NCBI RefSeq assembly: GCF_001625565.1
Contig: NZ_AUXS01000012.1
Coordinates: 84,460-148,459, forward strand
From: Pseudoalteromonas luteoviolacea NCIMB 1944
GTDB lineage: Bacteria; Pseudomonadota; Gammaproteobacteria; Enterobacterales; Alteromonadaceae
Length of the DNA stretch: 64,000 nucleotides
Reading direction: 5' to 3'
Numbering within the stretch: position 1 is the stretch's first letter; each line of letters opens with the position of its first letter. Position numbers and translations under genes: made by a program. Below, piece by piece: positions 30,010-39,079 of the stretch. Under the pieces are notes generated by a model that worked only from the letters and a program-made list of their open reading frames with translations, was not told where the DNA came from and searched no databases.

Positions 30010-30055
30010 ACGCCGAGCTAAAAGATGGATATCTTAGCTCTGGAGACCTATATCT

Positions 30056-30532
30056 TTGAAATTAGATAACTTTTTACTTGTTGACAGCAACTGGGAGTTC
30101 AGTCAGGAATTCGTCGAGTTTGTAAAATCTCTCTCTCCTGACACCCCGAGTCAGCTAATAATTGCTGGAGACAATACAAAGCAAATGCTCAAAATGATGT
30201 TTAAAGACCAAATCAAAGATTACAGTTACTGTGACTTTGATAATGAAATAAGCGTCTCGGAGCTTGCAACTTACCTACATGAACACCATAAAATTCAAGG
30301 TGTTCTTATCTACGCGCTCGACTACAACCTCGCTGACGAGAAACAAAAGTTTATCTTCAATTCCCTGCATGCAGACAGGTTTACCATCGAACAATTGGCA
30401 AATGGTTATGACTATCATCGTATTAGCGATCCATTTAACAACAACCATCTAACCTGTAATTCAAGTCTTGCGGCAACAAAACATGACACCTTCAGCGAAT
30501 TTGTGGTGTTAAAAACAGATACCGCAGATTAG
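30056..30532 (+). CDS. Hypothetical cytoplasmic protein
   Basis: A 158-residue protein with no recognised family. It is acidic, soluble, and has alternating hydrophobic strands such as QLIIAGDN, GVLIYALDYN and EFVVLK that suggest an alpha/beta fold, possibly Rossmann-like. The likely start is a TTG at 30056 since the next in-frame ATG is 45 codons later and would remove LIIAGDN; a GGAG lies about 13 bases upstream, farther than ideal. It sits 46 bases after the DUF350 gene on the same strand and before rsmE. Confidence 0.6.
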   Translation: MKLDNFLLVDSNWEFSQEFVEFVKSLSPDTPSQLIIAGDNTKQMLKMMFKDQIKDYSYCDFDNEISVSELATYLHEHHKIQGVLIYALDYNLADEKQKFIFNSLHADRFTIEQLANGYDYHRISDPFNNNHLTCNSSLAATKHDTFSEFVVLKTDTAD

Positions 30533-30626
30533 AGTGCATGTATTGACCATGATGTGTCGCATTCTATAGACTCACCGCCGTGAAAACCTTAACATGAGCG
30601 CATATCCAATTTAGACTTTCAACACT

Positions 30627-31361
30627 ATGCGTATTCCACATATTTACCAACCTTCAGAATTGGTAGTGAATCAACCTGCCACTTTGAATGATGACGCTGC
30701 CGGGCATATCGCGCGCGTACTAAGAATGAAAGAAGGTGAACAAGTCAGTTTGTTCAACGGACAAGGTGGCGAATATCTCGCAAGAATTACTGCTATTTCC
30801 AAAAAAACAGTTGAAGTGACCCCTTTTGAATTTGTCGATAGGTGTGTTGAATCTCCATTAAATGTGCACCTAGGGCAAGGCATTTCTCGGGGTGACAAAA
30901 TGGATTTCACCATTCAAAAATCGGTTGAACTGGGAGTCAGTGAAATCACGCCTTTATTTACTACTCGATGCGGCGTAAAGCTCAGTGGTGACCGATTAGC
31001 CAAAAAGCACCAGCAATGGCAAAAAATAGCGATATCCGCGGCAGAGCAATCAGGTAGAAACTTCATTACCAAAGTGCACCCTCCAATTTCGTTAGAAGAG
31101 TGGCTTGGCCAACAGAGTGACGAATTAAAATTAACATTACACCCCAGAGCAGATCACTCTATAAAGACGTTACCGGCACCAGATCAGGGAGTGCGCTTTT
31201 TAGTGGGTCCTGAAGGCGGTTTTACTGACGAAGAAATGTCCAATACCACTGAACAAGGCTTTATTGATATCAAAATTGGGCCAAGAGTCCTTCGTACCGA
31301 AACAGCTGCATTGACAGTTTTAAGCGCACTGCAATTGCAGTTTGGCGATTTAGCTCTTTAA
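30627..31361 (+). CDS. rsmE: 16S rRNA (uracil(1498)-N3)-methyltransferase
   Basis: Methylates U1498 of 16S rRNA in the decoding region using S-adenosylmethionine. The 244-residue SPOUT-family protein has an N-terminal PUA-like domain (DAAGHIARVLRMKEGEQVSLFNGQG) and a C-terminal trefoil-knot methyltransferase domain with FLVGPEGGFTDEEM and IGPRVLRTETAALTVLSALQ. Length equals E. coli RsmE. It starts the rsmE-gshB-yqgE-ruvX block, which is conserved in gammaproteobacteria. Confidence 0.97.
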   Translation: MRIPHIYQPSELVVNQPATLNDDAAGHIARVLRMKEGEQVSLFNGQGGEYLARITAISKKTVEVTPFEFVDRCVESPLNVHLGQGISRGDKMDFTIQKSVELGVSEITPLFTTRCGVKLSGDRLAKKHQQWQKIAISAAEQSGRNFITKVHPPISLEEWLGQQSDELKLTLHPRADHSIKTLPAPDQGVRFLVGPEGGFTDEEMSNTTEQGFIDIKIGPRVLRTETAALTVLSALQLQFGDLAL

Positions 31362-31389
31362 AATCGAGCGACTAGTCCACATATAAACT

Positions 31390-31417
31390 GTGGTTAGCAA
31401 CACATTGTGCTAACCAC
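31390..31417. terminator. Hairpin between rsmE and gshB
   Basis: Perfect 10-bp stem GTGGTTAGCA / TGCTAACCAC with an 8-base loop. There is no T-run, so partial termination or processing between rsmE and gshB is possible. Confidence 0.45.
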
Positions 31418-31458
31418 ATTAGTCATACTCACCCAAAATAACACATAAGGTAAAGGCG

Positions 31459-32418
31459 ATGGCAGTCAAACTTGGGATTATCTCAGATCCAATCAGTGGA
31501 TTTAACATTAAAAAAGATACCGGCTTTGCCATGATGATGGCAGCGCAACAGCGTGGCTTTGAATTGTATTACATGGAAATGGACGATTTATATCTATACC
31601 AAGGTGAAGGCCGAGCGACAGCCGCCAAAGCACGTGTATTTGATGATGAAAGTCACTGGTATGAATTGGCTGACAAACAAGATATTGCGCTCAGTGATCT
31701 GGATGTCATTCTGATGCGAAAAGATCCGCCTTTTGACACTGAATATATTTACGCAACCTATATACTAGAACGTGCCGAACTTGCCGGTACATTAGTGGTA
31801 AATAAGCCTCAAAGCCTCAGAGATGCCAACGAAAAGTTATTTACAGCATGGTTTAGTGAGCATACCCCTGACACCTTAGTTACAAGAAATGCAAGCCAAA
31901 TTAGAGCATTTTTAGACAAACACCAAGACATCATATTGAAGCCTCTTGATGGCATGGGTGGAGCATCAATTTTTAGAGTACAGCACGACGATCCCAACAT
32001 CGGTGTTATCTGCGAAACACTCACCGAGCATGGTAGCCGCTTTGCCATGGCACAAAACTATATTCCTGAAATAAAGCAAGGTGATAAACGCGTTTTGGTT
32101 GTTGACGGTGAAGTGATCCCTTATTGCCTAGCGCGCATTCCTCAAGGAGGCGAAACACGCGGTAATCTTGCGGCTGGAGGTCGCGGTGAAGCGAGACCAA
32201 TCAGTGAAAGTGATAGAAAGATTGCAGAAGCGGTCGCACCAACCTTAAAAGAGAAAGGATTACTGTTTGTTGGCTTAGATATCATTGGCGACAAACTAAC
32301 AGAAATAAACGTGACTGCTCCAACTTGCGTTAAGGAAATTGAAGCAGCGTACGATATATCTATTATGGACAAGTTTTTTGATGCGATTGAAGCAAAACTC
32401 AACCATACTGAAAGTTAA
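31459..32418 (+). CDS. gshB: Glutathione synthetase
   Basis: Joins glycine to gamma-glutamylcysteine with ATP to give glutathione. The 319-residue ATP-grasp enzyme shows KLGIISDPISGFNIKKDTGFAM at the N-terminus, LMRKDPPFDTEYIYATYILE, the ATP-grasp lysine region ILKPLDGMGGASIFR, and the C-terminal GLDIIGDKLTEINVTAPT with the metal ligands. An AAGG ribosome-binding sequence precedes the ATG. yqgE follows 19 bases after its stop. Confidence 0.98.
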   Translation: MAVKLGIISDPISGFNIKKDTGFAMMMAAQQRGFELYYMEMDDLYLYQGEGRATAAKARVFDDESHWYELADKQDIALSDLDVILMRKDPPFDTEYIYATYILERAELAGTLVVNKPQSLRDANEKLFTAWFSEHTPDTLVTRNASQIRAFLDKHQDIILKPLDGMGGASIFRVQHDDPNIGVICETLTEHGSRFAMAQNYIPEIKQGDKRVLVVDGEVIPYCLARIPQGGETRGNLAAGGRGEARPISESDRKIAEAVAPTLKEKGLLFVGLDIIGDKLTEINVTAPTCVKEIEAAYDISIMDKFFDAIEAKLNHTES

Positions 32419-32437
32419 ATCATAGAAGGGGTCTCGC

Positions 32438-32995
32438 ATGCAATCATTAGCTAATCACTTTCTTATCGCAATGCCGAACTTGCAGGACCCGATGTTCAAA
32501 CGCTCCGTCACCTACATCTGTGAACACAATGAAGAAGGCGCTATGGGGTTGATTGTCAATCACCCCATTGACGTTACTGTAGGCGAGTTGCTCGACCAGA
32601 TCGAAATCGACAATGACAAAGGCAGCAGTGCTGCGGATCAAACTGTTTTTGCTGGTGGGCCGGTGCATACGGACAGAGGGTTTGTATTACATACGCCCAA
32701 GATTGGTTATGCCTCGAGCAAAGAGCTCAGCTCTGACATCATGATAACAACTTCAAAAGATGTGCTTGCCTCTCTTACTTATCACGATAGCCCAGATGCA
32801 TTTATCATAACGCTTGGCTATTCAGGGTGGGAAAAAGGCCAACTCGAACAAGAGATCTTGGAAAACTCTTGGCTGATAATTCAGGCAGATCCCGAGATTA
32901 TATTTAGTACGCCGCCAGAAAAGCGCTGGGAAAAAGCCGTAAGTATGTTAGGTATCGACATCGCACAACTCAGTAATCAAGCAGGACACGCATAG
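32438..32995 (+). CDS. yqgE: YqgE/AlgH family (UPF0301) protein
   Basis: A 185-residue soluble protein of the AlgH/UPF0301 family, whose exact function is unsettled. The N-terminus [39 protein letters not shown] and the later [18 protein letters not shown] and [18 protein letters not shown] are hallmark segments (quoted in part). AAGGGG lies before the ATG. It is packed between gshB and ruvX, the standard neighbourhood, with four bases to the ruvX start. Confidence 0.95.
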   Translation: MQSLANHFLIAMPNLQDPMFKRSVTYICEHNEEGAMGLIVNHPIDVTVGELLDQIEIDNDKGSSAADQTVFAGGPVHTDRGFVLHTPKIGYASSKELSSDIMITTSKDVLASLTYHDSPDAFIITLGYSGWEKGQLEQEILENSWLIIQADPEIIFSTPPEKRWEKAVSMLGIDIAQLSNQAGHA

Positions 32996-32999
32996 AAGT

Positions 33000-33455
33000 A
33001 TGAGCAATAAAAAACCAAAGACTCCTAAAGGTCAACGTACTGTAATGGGGTTTGATTTTGGTACACGTAGTATTGGTATGGCCATTGGCCAGGAAGTAAC
33101 GGGAACAGCCACCAGCTTAGGCGCAGTCAAAGCGCGAGATGGCATTCCCAATTGGTCCGATATAGAACAACAAGTGAATGAATGGAAACCTGATTTACTT
33201 GTTGTCGGCCTGCCTCTGAATATGGATGGTACAAATCAGCAGGTTACGTTCGCAGCCAAGAAATTTGCCAATCGCCTGCACAATAATTACCGCCTTCCCG
33301 TCGAAACACAAGATGAACGTCTGACTACGACCGATGCCAAAGCCAGATTATTTGATCAAGGTGGCTATCGCTCTTTGGCAAAAGACAATGTTGATGGAAT
33401 GTCAGCGGTCATTATTTTAGAAAGTTTCTTTGAACAACTGTGGGAAACAGAGTAA
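33000..33455 (+). CDS. ruvX: RuvX/YqgF family putative Holliday junction resolvase
   Basis: A 151-residue RNase H-like fold protein. It carries the N-terminal motif [15 protein letters not shown] with the first acidic residue, [20 protein letters not shown] and the C-terminal [15 protein letters not shown] containing the last acidic residue. E. coli YqgF is essential and has been linked to processing of the 16S rRNA precursor end as well as to Holliday junctions, so the in vivo role is debated. It closes the rsmE-gshB-yqgE-ruvX block and is convergent with the next gene, 3 bases away. Confidence 0.95.
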   Translation: MSNKKPKTPKGQRTVMGFDFGTRSIGMAIGQEVTGTATSLGAVKARDGIPNWSDIEQQVNEWKPDLLVVGLPLNMDGTNQQVTFAAKKFANRLHNNYRLPVETQDERLTTTDAKARLFDQGGYRSLAKDNVDGMSAVIILESFFEQLWETE

Positions 33456-33458
33456 TTA

Positions 33459-34355
33459 CTACTTGTCTCCACCTGCGGCAGCATTGAGCTGCTGGTAAAC
33501 CCTCATATCAGGGAACAGTCCTGCTTGGCGATAAGCCTGTTCGATTTTTCCCTGACGCCTCAGCTTCTCTAGCCCTTTTTGCAATGCTTCAAAAGCGCGC
33601 TCGCCTTGAGGGTGTAGTTTAGACACCACAAAATGACGGCTACTGTCCAATAAAACCACCCATTTGGGATGAGAAACTAGATTTATGTTTGCCAATTTAA
33701 AATCATTCCCCATCACCGGCATTAAATGGATCAACATAAAATCAACCCATTGCTTGTTCACAATCTGCGCTTGCGCTGACCAAGTTTGTTCATCCACCAA
33801 GCGTTTGAGAGGCAAACGACTTAAAGTGTGCCAGTCTACCAACCAGCGACTTGAAGACACCGCACTCAGCGTGCTTAGATCTTCAAGGGACTGAATATTT
33901 GCAACCCGTTTGTTCTCTTTGGCAAAATATAAACCAGCAAAAAATTCACCCTTTCTGATCACAGGTTCACTAATATACAGCTTATCAGCTTTTTGTTGTG
34001 CTTCTTCCAGCCAAAATGTATCGAAGCTGAGTAACTGCTTACCTTGCTCTAGTAAATTAGAATCTCTGAAGTTGACGTTTCCAGGTCGGTATTTAAACGG
34101 CTTGTCAAAGCCGCCTAAAATTAAAGCTTGATGCAACAGCACCATGTCGACAACATCACGCCGCACAAACTGCCCACCAAAGTTATCTACTTCCAACGGT
34201 GAGCGGCCAGATAATAGAGCTTTGTAGTTTAAATATACGTCATCTCTGATATAAATATCGACATAACTAGACTGAGCCCAACAAAGTGTTGTCAGGCTCA
34301 GATGACAACATACAAGCAAGCAAAACAGATTAGTTTTTCTTGCTGTCCAAGCCAT
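33459..34355 (-). CDS. Periplasmic solute-binding-like protein (SBP family 3 type), function unknown
   Basis: A 298-residue exported protein. From the ATG at 34355 it has a signal peptide (RKTNLFCLLVCCHLSLTTLCWAQ) and then a periplasmic part with features reminiscent of amino-acid-type binding proteins: ISEPVIRKGEFFAGLYFAK, LEDLSTLSAVSSSRWLVDWHTL, and a C-terminal LEKLRRQGKIEQAYRQAGLF. The frame starts further upstream, but this ATG gives a proper signal peptide and overlaps the 3' end of pilU by 26 bases. The overlap suggests co-expression with pilT-pilU. Ligand unknown; such proteins can also be sensors rather than importers. Confidence 0.7.
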   Translation of the reverse strand: MAWTARKTNLFCLLVCCHLSLTTLCWAQSSYVDIYIRDDVYLNYKALLSGRSPLEVDNFGGQFVRRDVVDMVLLHQALILGGFDKPFKYRPGNVNFRDSNLLEQGKQLLSFDTFWLEEAQQKADKLYISEPVIRKGEFFAGLYFAKENKRVANIQSLEDLSTLSAVSSSRWLVDWHTLSRLPLKRLVDEQTWSAQAQIVNKQWVDFMLIHLMPVMGNDFKLANINLVSHPKWVVLLDSSRHFVVSKLHPQGERAFEALQKGLEKLRRQGKIEQAYRQAGLFPDMRVYQQLNAAAGGDK

Positions 34356-35454
34356 CAATGGTGACCCCTTGCAAAAACCCTGCACCTTTTTGTTCATTGT
34401 TTTGCAATTTAATCATTAGACGTAAATCATTAGGCGAGTCAGCATGATGCAGAGCATCTGCGTAATTAACCCGCTGGGCTTTGTAGAGTTCAAATAAAGC
34501 TTGATCGAAAGTTTGCATGCCCATCTCTTTCGATTTAGCCATGGTCTCTTTGATGGACCCTATATCTCCTTTCTTAATCAATTCAGAAACCATCGGTGAG
34601 TTCAGCAGTATTTCTATCGCGGCAACACGCCCCTCACCTTTTGACGTAGGCACCAGTTGCTGTGCGACTATTGCTCTGAGATTTAGTGCCAAATCATATT
34701 TCAGTTTGTCATGCTTTTCTTTCGGAACTAAGTGCATGATACGGTCAATCGCTTGGTTAGCATTGTTTGCGTGCAATGTCGCAACACATAAGTGCCCAGT
34801 CTCAGCAAAGCTCAGGGCATATTCCATAGTTTCTTGGGAGCGAATTTCACCAATTAAAATAACATCTGGGGCTTGTCGCAATGAACTTTTCAGCGCAGCT
34901 TCAAAGCTCTCGGTATCTAGACCAACTTCTCTTTGGGTAATGATGCTCTTGCGATGTTCATGCACAAACTCTATGGGATCTTCTATTGTCAGGATATGGC
35001 CGCGCTGATTGCGATTACGGTAGCCCAGTAGTGCAGCCAAAGACGTCGATTTACCCGTACCTGTACCACCAACAAACAGTACTAGACCACGCTTTGACAT
35101 GATCACATCGGTCAATACCGAGGGTAAACCAAGTTGGGTAACGTCAGGAATATCCGTCACAATTCTCCTGATCACCATGCCTGCACAGTCTCGCTGCCAA
35201 AATGCGGAAACCCGGAAGCGGCCAACATCGTTAGCAACCGCAAAGTTACACTCCTTTTCAGCGTGAAACTGTTGCTTTTGCCTATCTGTCATCGCCGACT
35301 CAACCATAGTCAACGCACTGTCACTATCCAGTACTTCTTCGTCTAGTGCCCTTAATTCACCATCAATTTTGGCGCTGACCGCCAAACCAGATGAGACAAA
35401 TAAGTCTGATGCTTCTTTGTCTACCATCAATTGTAAATAATCTATCAATGCCAT
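34330..35454 (-). CDS. pilU: Type IV pilus retraction ATPase PilU
   Basis: PilT-dependent accessory retraction motor of type IVa pili. The 374-residue GspE-superfamily ATPase has Walker A GGTGTGKST (about 130-138), the Asp box and Walker B APDVILIGEIRSQET, and the His box ATLHANNANQAIDRI. N-terminal LMVDKEASDLFVSSGLAVSAKIDG is the PilU-type PAS-like region. The C-terminal extension beyond the ATPase core distinguishes it from PilT. It follows pilT by 16 bases. Confidence 0.95.
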   Translation of the reverse strand: MALIDYLQLMVDKEASDLFVSSGLAVSAKIDGELRALDEEVLDSDSALTMVESAMTDRQKQQFHAEKECNFAVANDVGRFRVSAFWQRDCAGMVIRRIVTDIPDVTQLGLPSVLTDVIMSKRGLVLFVGGTGTGKSTSLAALLGYRNRNQRGHILTIEDPIEFVHEHRKSIITQREVGLDTESFEAALKSSLRQAPDVILIGEIRSQETMEYALSFAETGHLCVATLHANNANQAIDRIMHLVPKEKHDKLKYDLALNLRAIVAQQLVPTSKGEGRVAAIEILLNSPMVSELIKKGDIGSIKETMAKSKEMGMQTFDQALFELYKAQRVNYADALHHADSPNDLRLMIKLQNNEQKGAGFLQGVTIDGLDSKKN

Positions 35455-35470
35455 TGTTTAAAACCTTGTA

Positions 35471-36520
35471 TTAAAATCCTGCGGCACCAAATTGGTTTTT
35501 ATCATGTGCTTTAGTGTGCGCATCTTGGGTTGTGATCAAACCGTGGTTCACTAAGTTCATCAAACACTGATCCATGGTCTGCATACCGTGTAGGGCGCCC
35601 GTTTGAATAGCTGAGTACATTTGAGCAATCTTATCTTCACGGATCAAATTACGTATTGCAGGCACACCTAACATGATTTCATGTGCCGCAACTCGTCCTC
35701 CACCTACTTTTTTAATCAGTGTTTGTGAAATCACCGCCTGTAACGACTCTGACAACATAGAACGAACCATATCTTTTTCTTCACCGGGGAATACATCAAT
35801 AATACGGTCAATGGTTTTTGGTGCCGATGTGGTGTGCAATGTACCAAATACAAGGTGACCCGTTTCTGCTGCTGTCATGGCTAAACGAATCGTTTCCAAA
35901 TCACGTAACTCACCCACAAGAATAACATCGGGATCTTCACGCAGCGCACTTCGCAATGCTGCATTAAAGCTGTGAGTATCGCGGTGAACCTCACGTTGGT
36001 TAATCAAACTCAGTTGATTTTGATGAACAAATTCAATGGGGTCTTCTATTGTCAAAATATGATGATGCTTACTGCTATTGATATAGTCGACCATGGCCGC
36101 GAGCGTCGTTGATTTACCCGATCCCGTCGGCCCAGTTACAAGTACCAGCCCGCGCTGGTTTTCTGCTATTTTTTTAAAAATATCTGGCGCACCTAATTCA
36201 TCTAGGGTCAATACGGTACTTGGAATAGTACGAAATACAGCGGCAGGCCCGCGACTCGTGTTAAACGCATTGACACGAAAACGTGCTAAATTAGGTACTT
36301 CAAACGAAAAATCCACCTCAAGGTTTTGCTCATAGTCCTTGCGCTGGTTATCATTCATAATATCGTAAATTAAACTATTTACATCCTTCGCTTCTAAAGC
36401 GGGAATATTTATGCGGCGTACGTCACCATCAACACGGATCATTGGAGAAACTTCCGAAGAAAGGTGTAGATCCGACGCTTTATGCTGCACACTAAAGGCT
36501 AATAATTCAGTAATATCCAT
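35471..36520 (-). CDS. pilT: Type IV pilus retraction ATPase PilT
   Basis: Hexameric ATPase that depolymerises type IVa pili, giving twitching motility and DNA uptake. It has 349 residues, with the N-terminal DITELLAFSVQHKASDLHLS, Walker A TGPTGSGKSTTLAAM, the Walker B region DPDVILVGELRDLET and the invariant AETGHLVFGTLHTTSA. The start codon is head-to-head with the next plus-strand gene (only two bases between the two ATG triplets). The promoter region for both is therefore inside coding sequence. Confidence 0.97.
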   Translation of the reverse strand: MDITELLAFSVQHKASDLHLSSEVSPMIRVDGDVRRINIPALEAKDVNSLIYDIMNDNQRKDYEQNLEVDFSFEVPNLARFRVNAFNTSRGPAAVFRTIPSTVLTLDELGAPDIFKKIAENQRGLVLVTGPTGSGKSTTLAAMVDYINSSKHHHILTIEDPIEFVHQNQLSLINQREVHRDTHSFNAALRSALREDPDVILVGELRDLETIRLAMTAAETGHLVFGTLHTTSAPKTIDRIIDVFPGEEKDMVRSMLSESLQAVISQTLIKKVGGGRVAAHEIMLGVPAIRNLIREDKIAQMYSAIQTGALHGMQTMDQCLMNLVNHGLITTQDAHTKAHDKNQFGAAGF

Positions 36521-36549
36521 CTATGACTCCACAACGAGCAAACAATAAT

Positions 36550-37233
36550 ATGGTTACAATAGCAGAACGGCTAAATAACGCCTACGATCGCATTACAAAA
36601 GCAGAGCAAAATTGTCATATTTCTGACCCTGTGCAACTTTTGGCTGTGTCTAAAACCAAACCAATCGAACTTATCCAACAAGCGTATGACGCTGGTCAGC
36701 GTCTATTCGGCGAATCTTATGTGCAAGAAGCCGTCGACAAAGTCATGCACTTCAAACAGCACAAAGACATTGAGTGGCACTTTATTGGCCCTATTCAATC
36801 GAATAAGTCGCGGCATATAGCTGAAAATTTCAACTGGGTGCAAAGTGTCGACCGAATCAAAATAGCGAGACGCTTAAGTGAACAAAGGCCAACAAATCTA
36901 AAACCGCTCAATGTGCTTATTCAAGTGAACATTAGCCAAGACGAGAAAAAATCAGGCTGCCTCCCCGAAGAGCTGTCTGACCTTGCTCAATTTATCAGTG
37001 AAACAAAGCAACTCTCGCTGAGAGGTTTAATGACGATAACCGCACAAACAGATGATGTTGACAAGCAACTGCAATATTTTCAGCAAATGAAACATTGCTT
37101 TGATAAACTAAAGACCCAATATCCACATATCGATACCCTTTCAATGGGCATGAGTGGCGATTTAGAACCCGCCGTTGCAGCTGGCGCCACCATGGTGAGA
37201 ATTGGGACCGATATTTTTGGTAAAAGACAATAA
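36550..37233 (+). CDS. yggS: YggS family pyridoxal-phosphate homeostasis protein
   Basis: PLP-binding barrel protein that buffers vitamin B6 and affects amino-acid balance. The PLP lysine is in LLAVSKTKPIE, followed by LFGESYVQEAVDK, EWHFIGPIQSNKS and the C-terminal LSMGMSGDLEPAVAAGATMVRIGTDIFG (quoted in part). A frame extends to an ATG at 36523, next to the pilT start, but the conserved N-terminus begins at the ATG at 36550, giving 227 residues. Neither start has a strong ribosome site. It leads the yggS-proC-yggT block. Confidence 0.94.
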   Translation: MVTIAERLNNAYDRITKAEQNCHISDPVQLLAVSKTKPIELIQQAYDAGQRLFGESYVQEAVDKVMHFKQHKDIEWHFIGPIQSNKSRHIAENFNWVQSVDRIKIARRLSEQRPTNLKPLNVLIQVNISQDEKKSGCLPEELSDLAQFISETKQLSLRGLMTITAQTDDVDKQLQYFQQMKHCFDKLKTQYPHIDTLSMGMSGDLEPAVAAGATMVRIGTDIFGKRQ

Positions 37234-37249
37234 AGGCCACACAGATAAT

Positions 37250-38071
37250 ATGTCTAATAAAACAATCGCATTTATTGGCACTGGAAACATGAGCTATGCC
37301 ATCATTGGCGGCATGCTTAAAAACGGTTTCAGCGCCCGCAATATCATTGCTACTAATCGCAATCAAGAAAAGCTAGACAAAGTTGCACAGGATTTTGCTG
37401 TTCAAACAACCAGTGACAACATAGACGCCATTAAACGTGCTGACGTCATTGTACTATCTGTTAAACCACAAATGATGGAAGCCTTGTGCGAAACCTTTCG
37501 CTCAGCAAGTATCGACTTGAGCAACAAAGTAGTGATTTCAGTCGCAGCGGGTATTACCCTTGCTCGTTTAAAAGAAATGCTCCAAAGCGACGCCAAACTT
37601 GTACGCTGTATGCCTAACACACCATCATTAGTGGGGCTTGGCGTATCTGGATTATTTAGCCAAGATATTGATGACCAAGAACAAAGATTTATTGACCAAA
37701 TTTTCAGCGCCACGGGAGTGACTGTCTGGCTTCAATCAGAAAGCCAGATAAATGACATTATCGCAGTGACAGGCTCTTCCCCAGCCTACTTTTTTCTTTT
37801 CATGCAAGCCATAGAGGAAAAAGCAAAAGCACTTGGATTCAATGAACAACAAGCACGGCAACTGGTGCAGCAAACAGCTCTTGGTGCAGCACAAATGGCC
37901 GTATCTCAACCAGGCGTCAGCCTTGAGCAACTTCGTGCCAATGTCACGTCAAAGGGTGGAACCACCCATGCCGCTATTGAGTCAATGAAAGATAATCAAC
38001 TTCCTCTAACCGTCGCAAACGCAATGGATGCATGCATCGCACGCGCAGAGGAAATGGAAAAACAAATTTAA
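37250..38071 (+). CDS. proC: Pyrroline-5-carboxylate reductase
   Basis: Last step of proline synthesis: reduces pyrroline-5-carboxylate with NAD(P)H. The 273 residues carry the Rossmann motif TIAFIGTGNMSYAIIGGML, LVRCMPNTPSLVGLGVSGL and the C-terminal signature VTSKGGTTHAAIESM. The frame extends 16 codons upstream into yggS, but the ATG at 37250 matches the family N-terminus. It follows yggS by 16 bases, an association seen in many proteobacteria; yggT follows 9 bases after the stop. Confidence 0.96.
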   Translation: MSNKTIAFIGTGNMSYAIIGGMLKNGFSARNIIATNRNQEKLDKVAQDFAVQTTSDNIDAIKRADVIVLSVKPQMMEALCETFRSASIDLSNKVVISVAAGITLARLKEMLQSDAKLVRCMPNTPSLVGLGVSGLFSQDIDDQEQRFIDQIFSATGVTVWLQSESQINDIIAVTGSSPAYFFLFMQAIEEKAKALGFNEQQARQLVQQTALGAAQMAVSQPGVSLEQLRANVTSKGGTTHAAIESMKDNQLPLTVANAMDACIARAEEMEKQI

Positions 38072-38080
38072 GGACCTAAA

Positions 38081-38614
38081 ATGAATGCAATGTATTTTTT
38101 AATTGAAACCATTTTTAATCTATTCTTAATGGTGGTGCTGCTACGTTTTTGGATGCAGTGGGCACGTGTTGATTTTTACAACCCAATTAGTCAGGCAGTT
38201 GTAAAAGCGACCTCATTTGCTGTCAACCCCTTACGTAAGATTATTCCTGGTTTTGCAGGTATTGACGTGGCATCGCTGGTGCTTGCATTTATCGTCGCTG
38301 GCGCAAAAGTATCCGTATTGATGTTGGTGTTTAGCGGCCATTGGGATGCCGCTACAGCAGCTATAGGTGGGTTGTTAACCGTACTACGAGAAGCCTTTAG
38401 TTTGGTTTTTTGGATTTTAGTGATCCGCGCACTATTGAGTTGGGTGGTACAGGGTTATAACCCCGCAGCAGCTGTTTTTGAACAATTAACTGAGCCACTA
38501 CTGCGCCCAATTAGAAAGATTATCCCACCACTTGGCGGGCTCGACTTGTCCATTATGGTGGTTTTGTTAGGCATGATGTTCTTACAACATTTGGTGATGG
38601 ACTTCATGCGCTAA
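38081..38614 (+). CDS. yggT: YggT family integral membrane protein
   Basis: A 177-residue inner-membrane protein with two YggT repeats, each containing a membrane helix pair around PRLKIIPGF-like motifs; visible copies are NPISQAVVKATSFAVNPLRKIIPGF and VFEQLTEPLLRPIRKIIPPLGGLDLS (quoted in part). About four hydrophobic segments are seen. YggT has been implicated in osmotic shock protection and, in plants, plastid nucleoid organisation; the bacterial mechanism is unknown. It sits between proC and a DUF4426 gene, as in related marine genomes. Confidence 0.94.
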   Translation: MNAMYFLIETIFNLFLMVVLLRFWMQWARVDFYNPISQAVVKATSFAVNPLRKIIPGFAGIDVASLVLAFIVAGAKVSVLMLVFSGHWDAATAAIGGLLTVLREAFSLVFWILVIRALLSWVVQGYNPAAAVFEQLTEPLLRPIRKIIPPLGGLDLSIMVVLLGMMFLQHLVMDFMR

Positions 38615-38634
38615 GCATATGAAAGTGAGGTACT

Positions 38635-39075
38635 ATGCGATTCTATCTTTTCGTAATTTTACTTGTATTGGGCGCTTTTCACACCCAGGCGAATAACTCA
38701 GAGTCCGGTGGACAATTTAAAAACTTAGGTAATTGGGAAGTGCACTACATTGCCTTTCCATCAACCTTTATCCAACCCAGCGTGGCTAAAGTTTATGGTG
38801 TGGTTCGCAGCGAAAATAAAGCTTTAATCAACATTTCGGTGCTCGCTAAAGATCAATCCAAAACCGCACAAGAAGTGCAAATATCTGGTTTCGCAAAAAA
38901 CTTACTGGGCAATAAAAAGCCACTGACATTTAAACAAGTTATTGAAGGCGACGCCATTTATTACCTCGCACAACTCGATTATTACAATGAAGATCTTTAT
39001 CGTTTCGAGTTAAACATCCAGCAAGGCAATAATCGTCAATTATTAAAATTTCAACAAAAGTTCTACGTAGATTAA
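38635..39075 (+). CDS. DUF4426 family exported protein
   Basis: A 146-residue periplasmic protein with a signal peptide (RFYLFVILLVLGAFHTQA) and a mature part of beta-strand character that matches the DUF4426 family: FKNLGNWEVHYIAFPSTFIQP, KVYGVVRSENKALINISVL and FQQKFYVD at the end. Function unknown. It takes the place that yggU has in enterobacteria, between yggT and rdgB, and is separated from rdgB by four bases, so it is part of the operon. Confidence 0.85.
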   Translation: MRFYLFVILLVLGAFHTQANNSESGGQFKNLGNWEVHYIAFPSTFIQPSVAKVYGVVRSENKALINISVLAKDQSKTAQEVQISGFAKNLLGNKKPLTFKQVIEGDAIYYLAQLDYYNEDLYRFELNIQQGNNRQLLKFQQKFYVD

Positions 39076-39079
39076 AGAT

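Noticed and set aside
34517..35008. 163-codon plus-strand frame inside pilU
   Set aside because: Shadow of pilU on the opposite strand, with serine- and cysteine-rich antisense composition.
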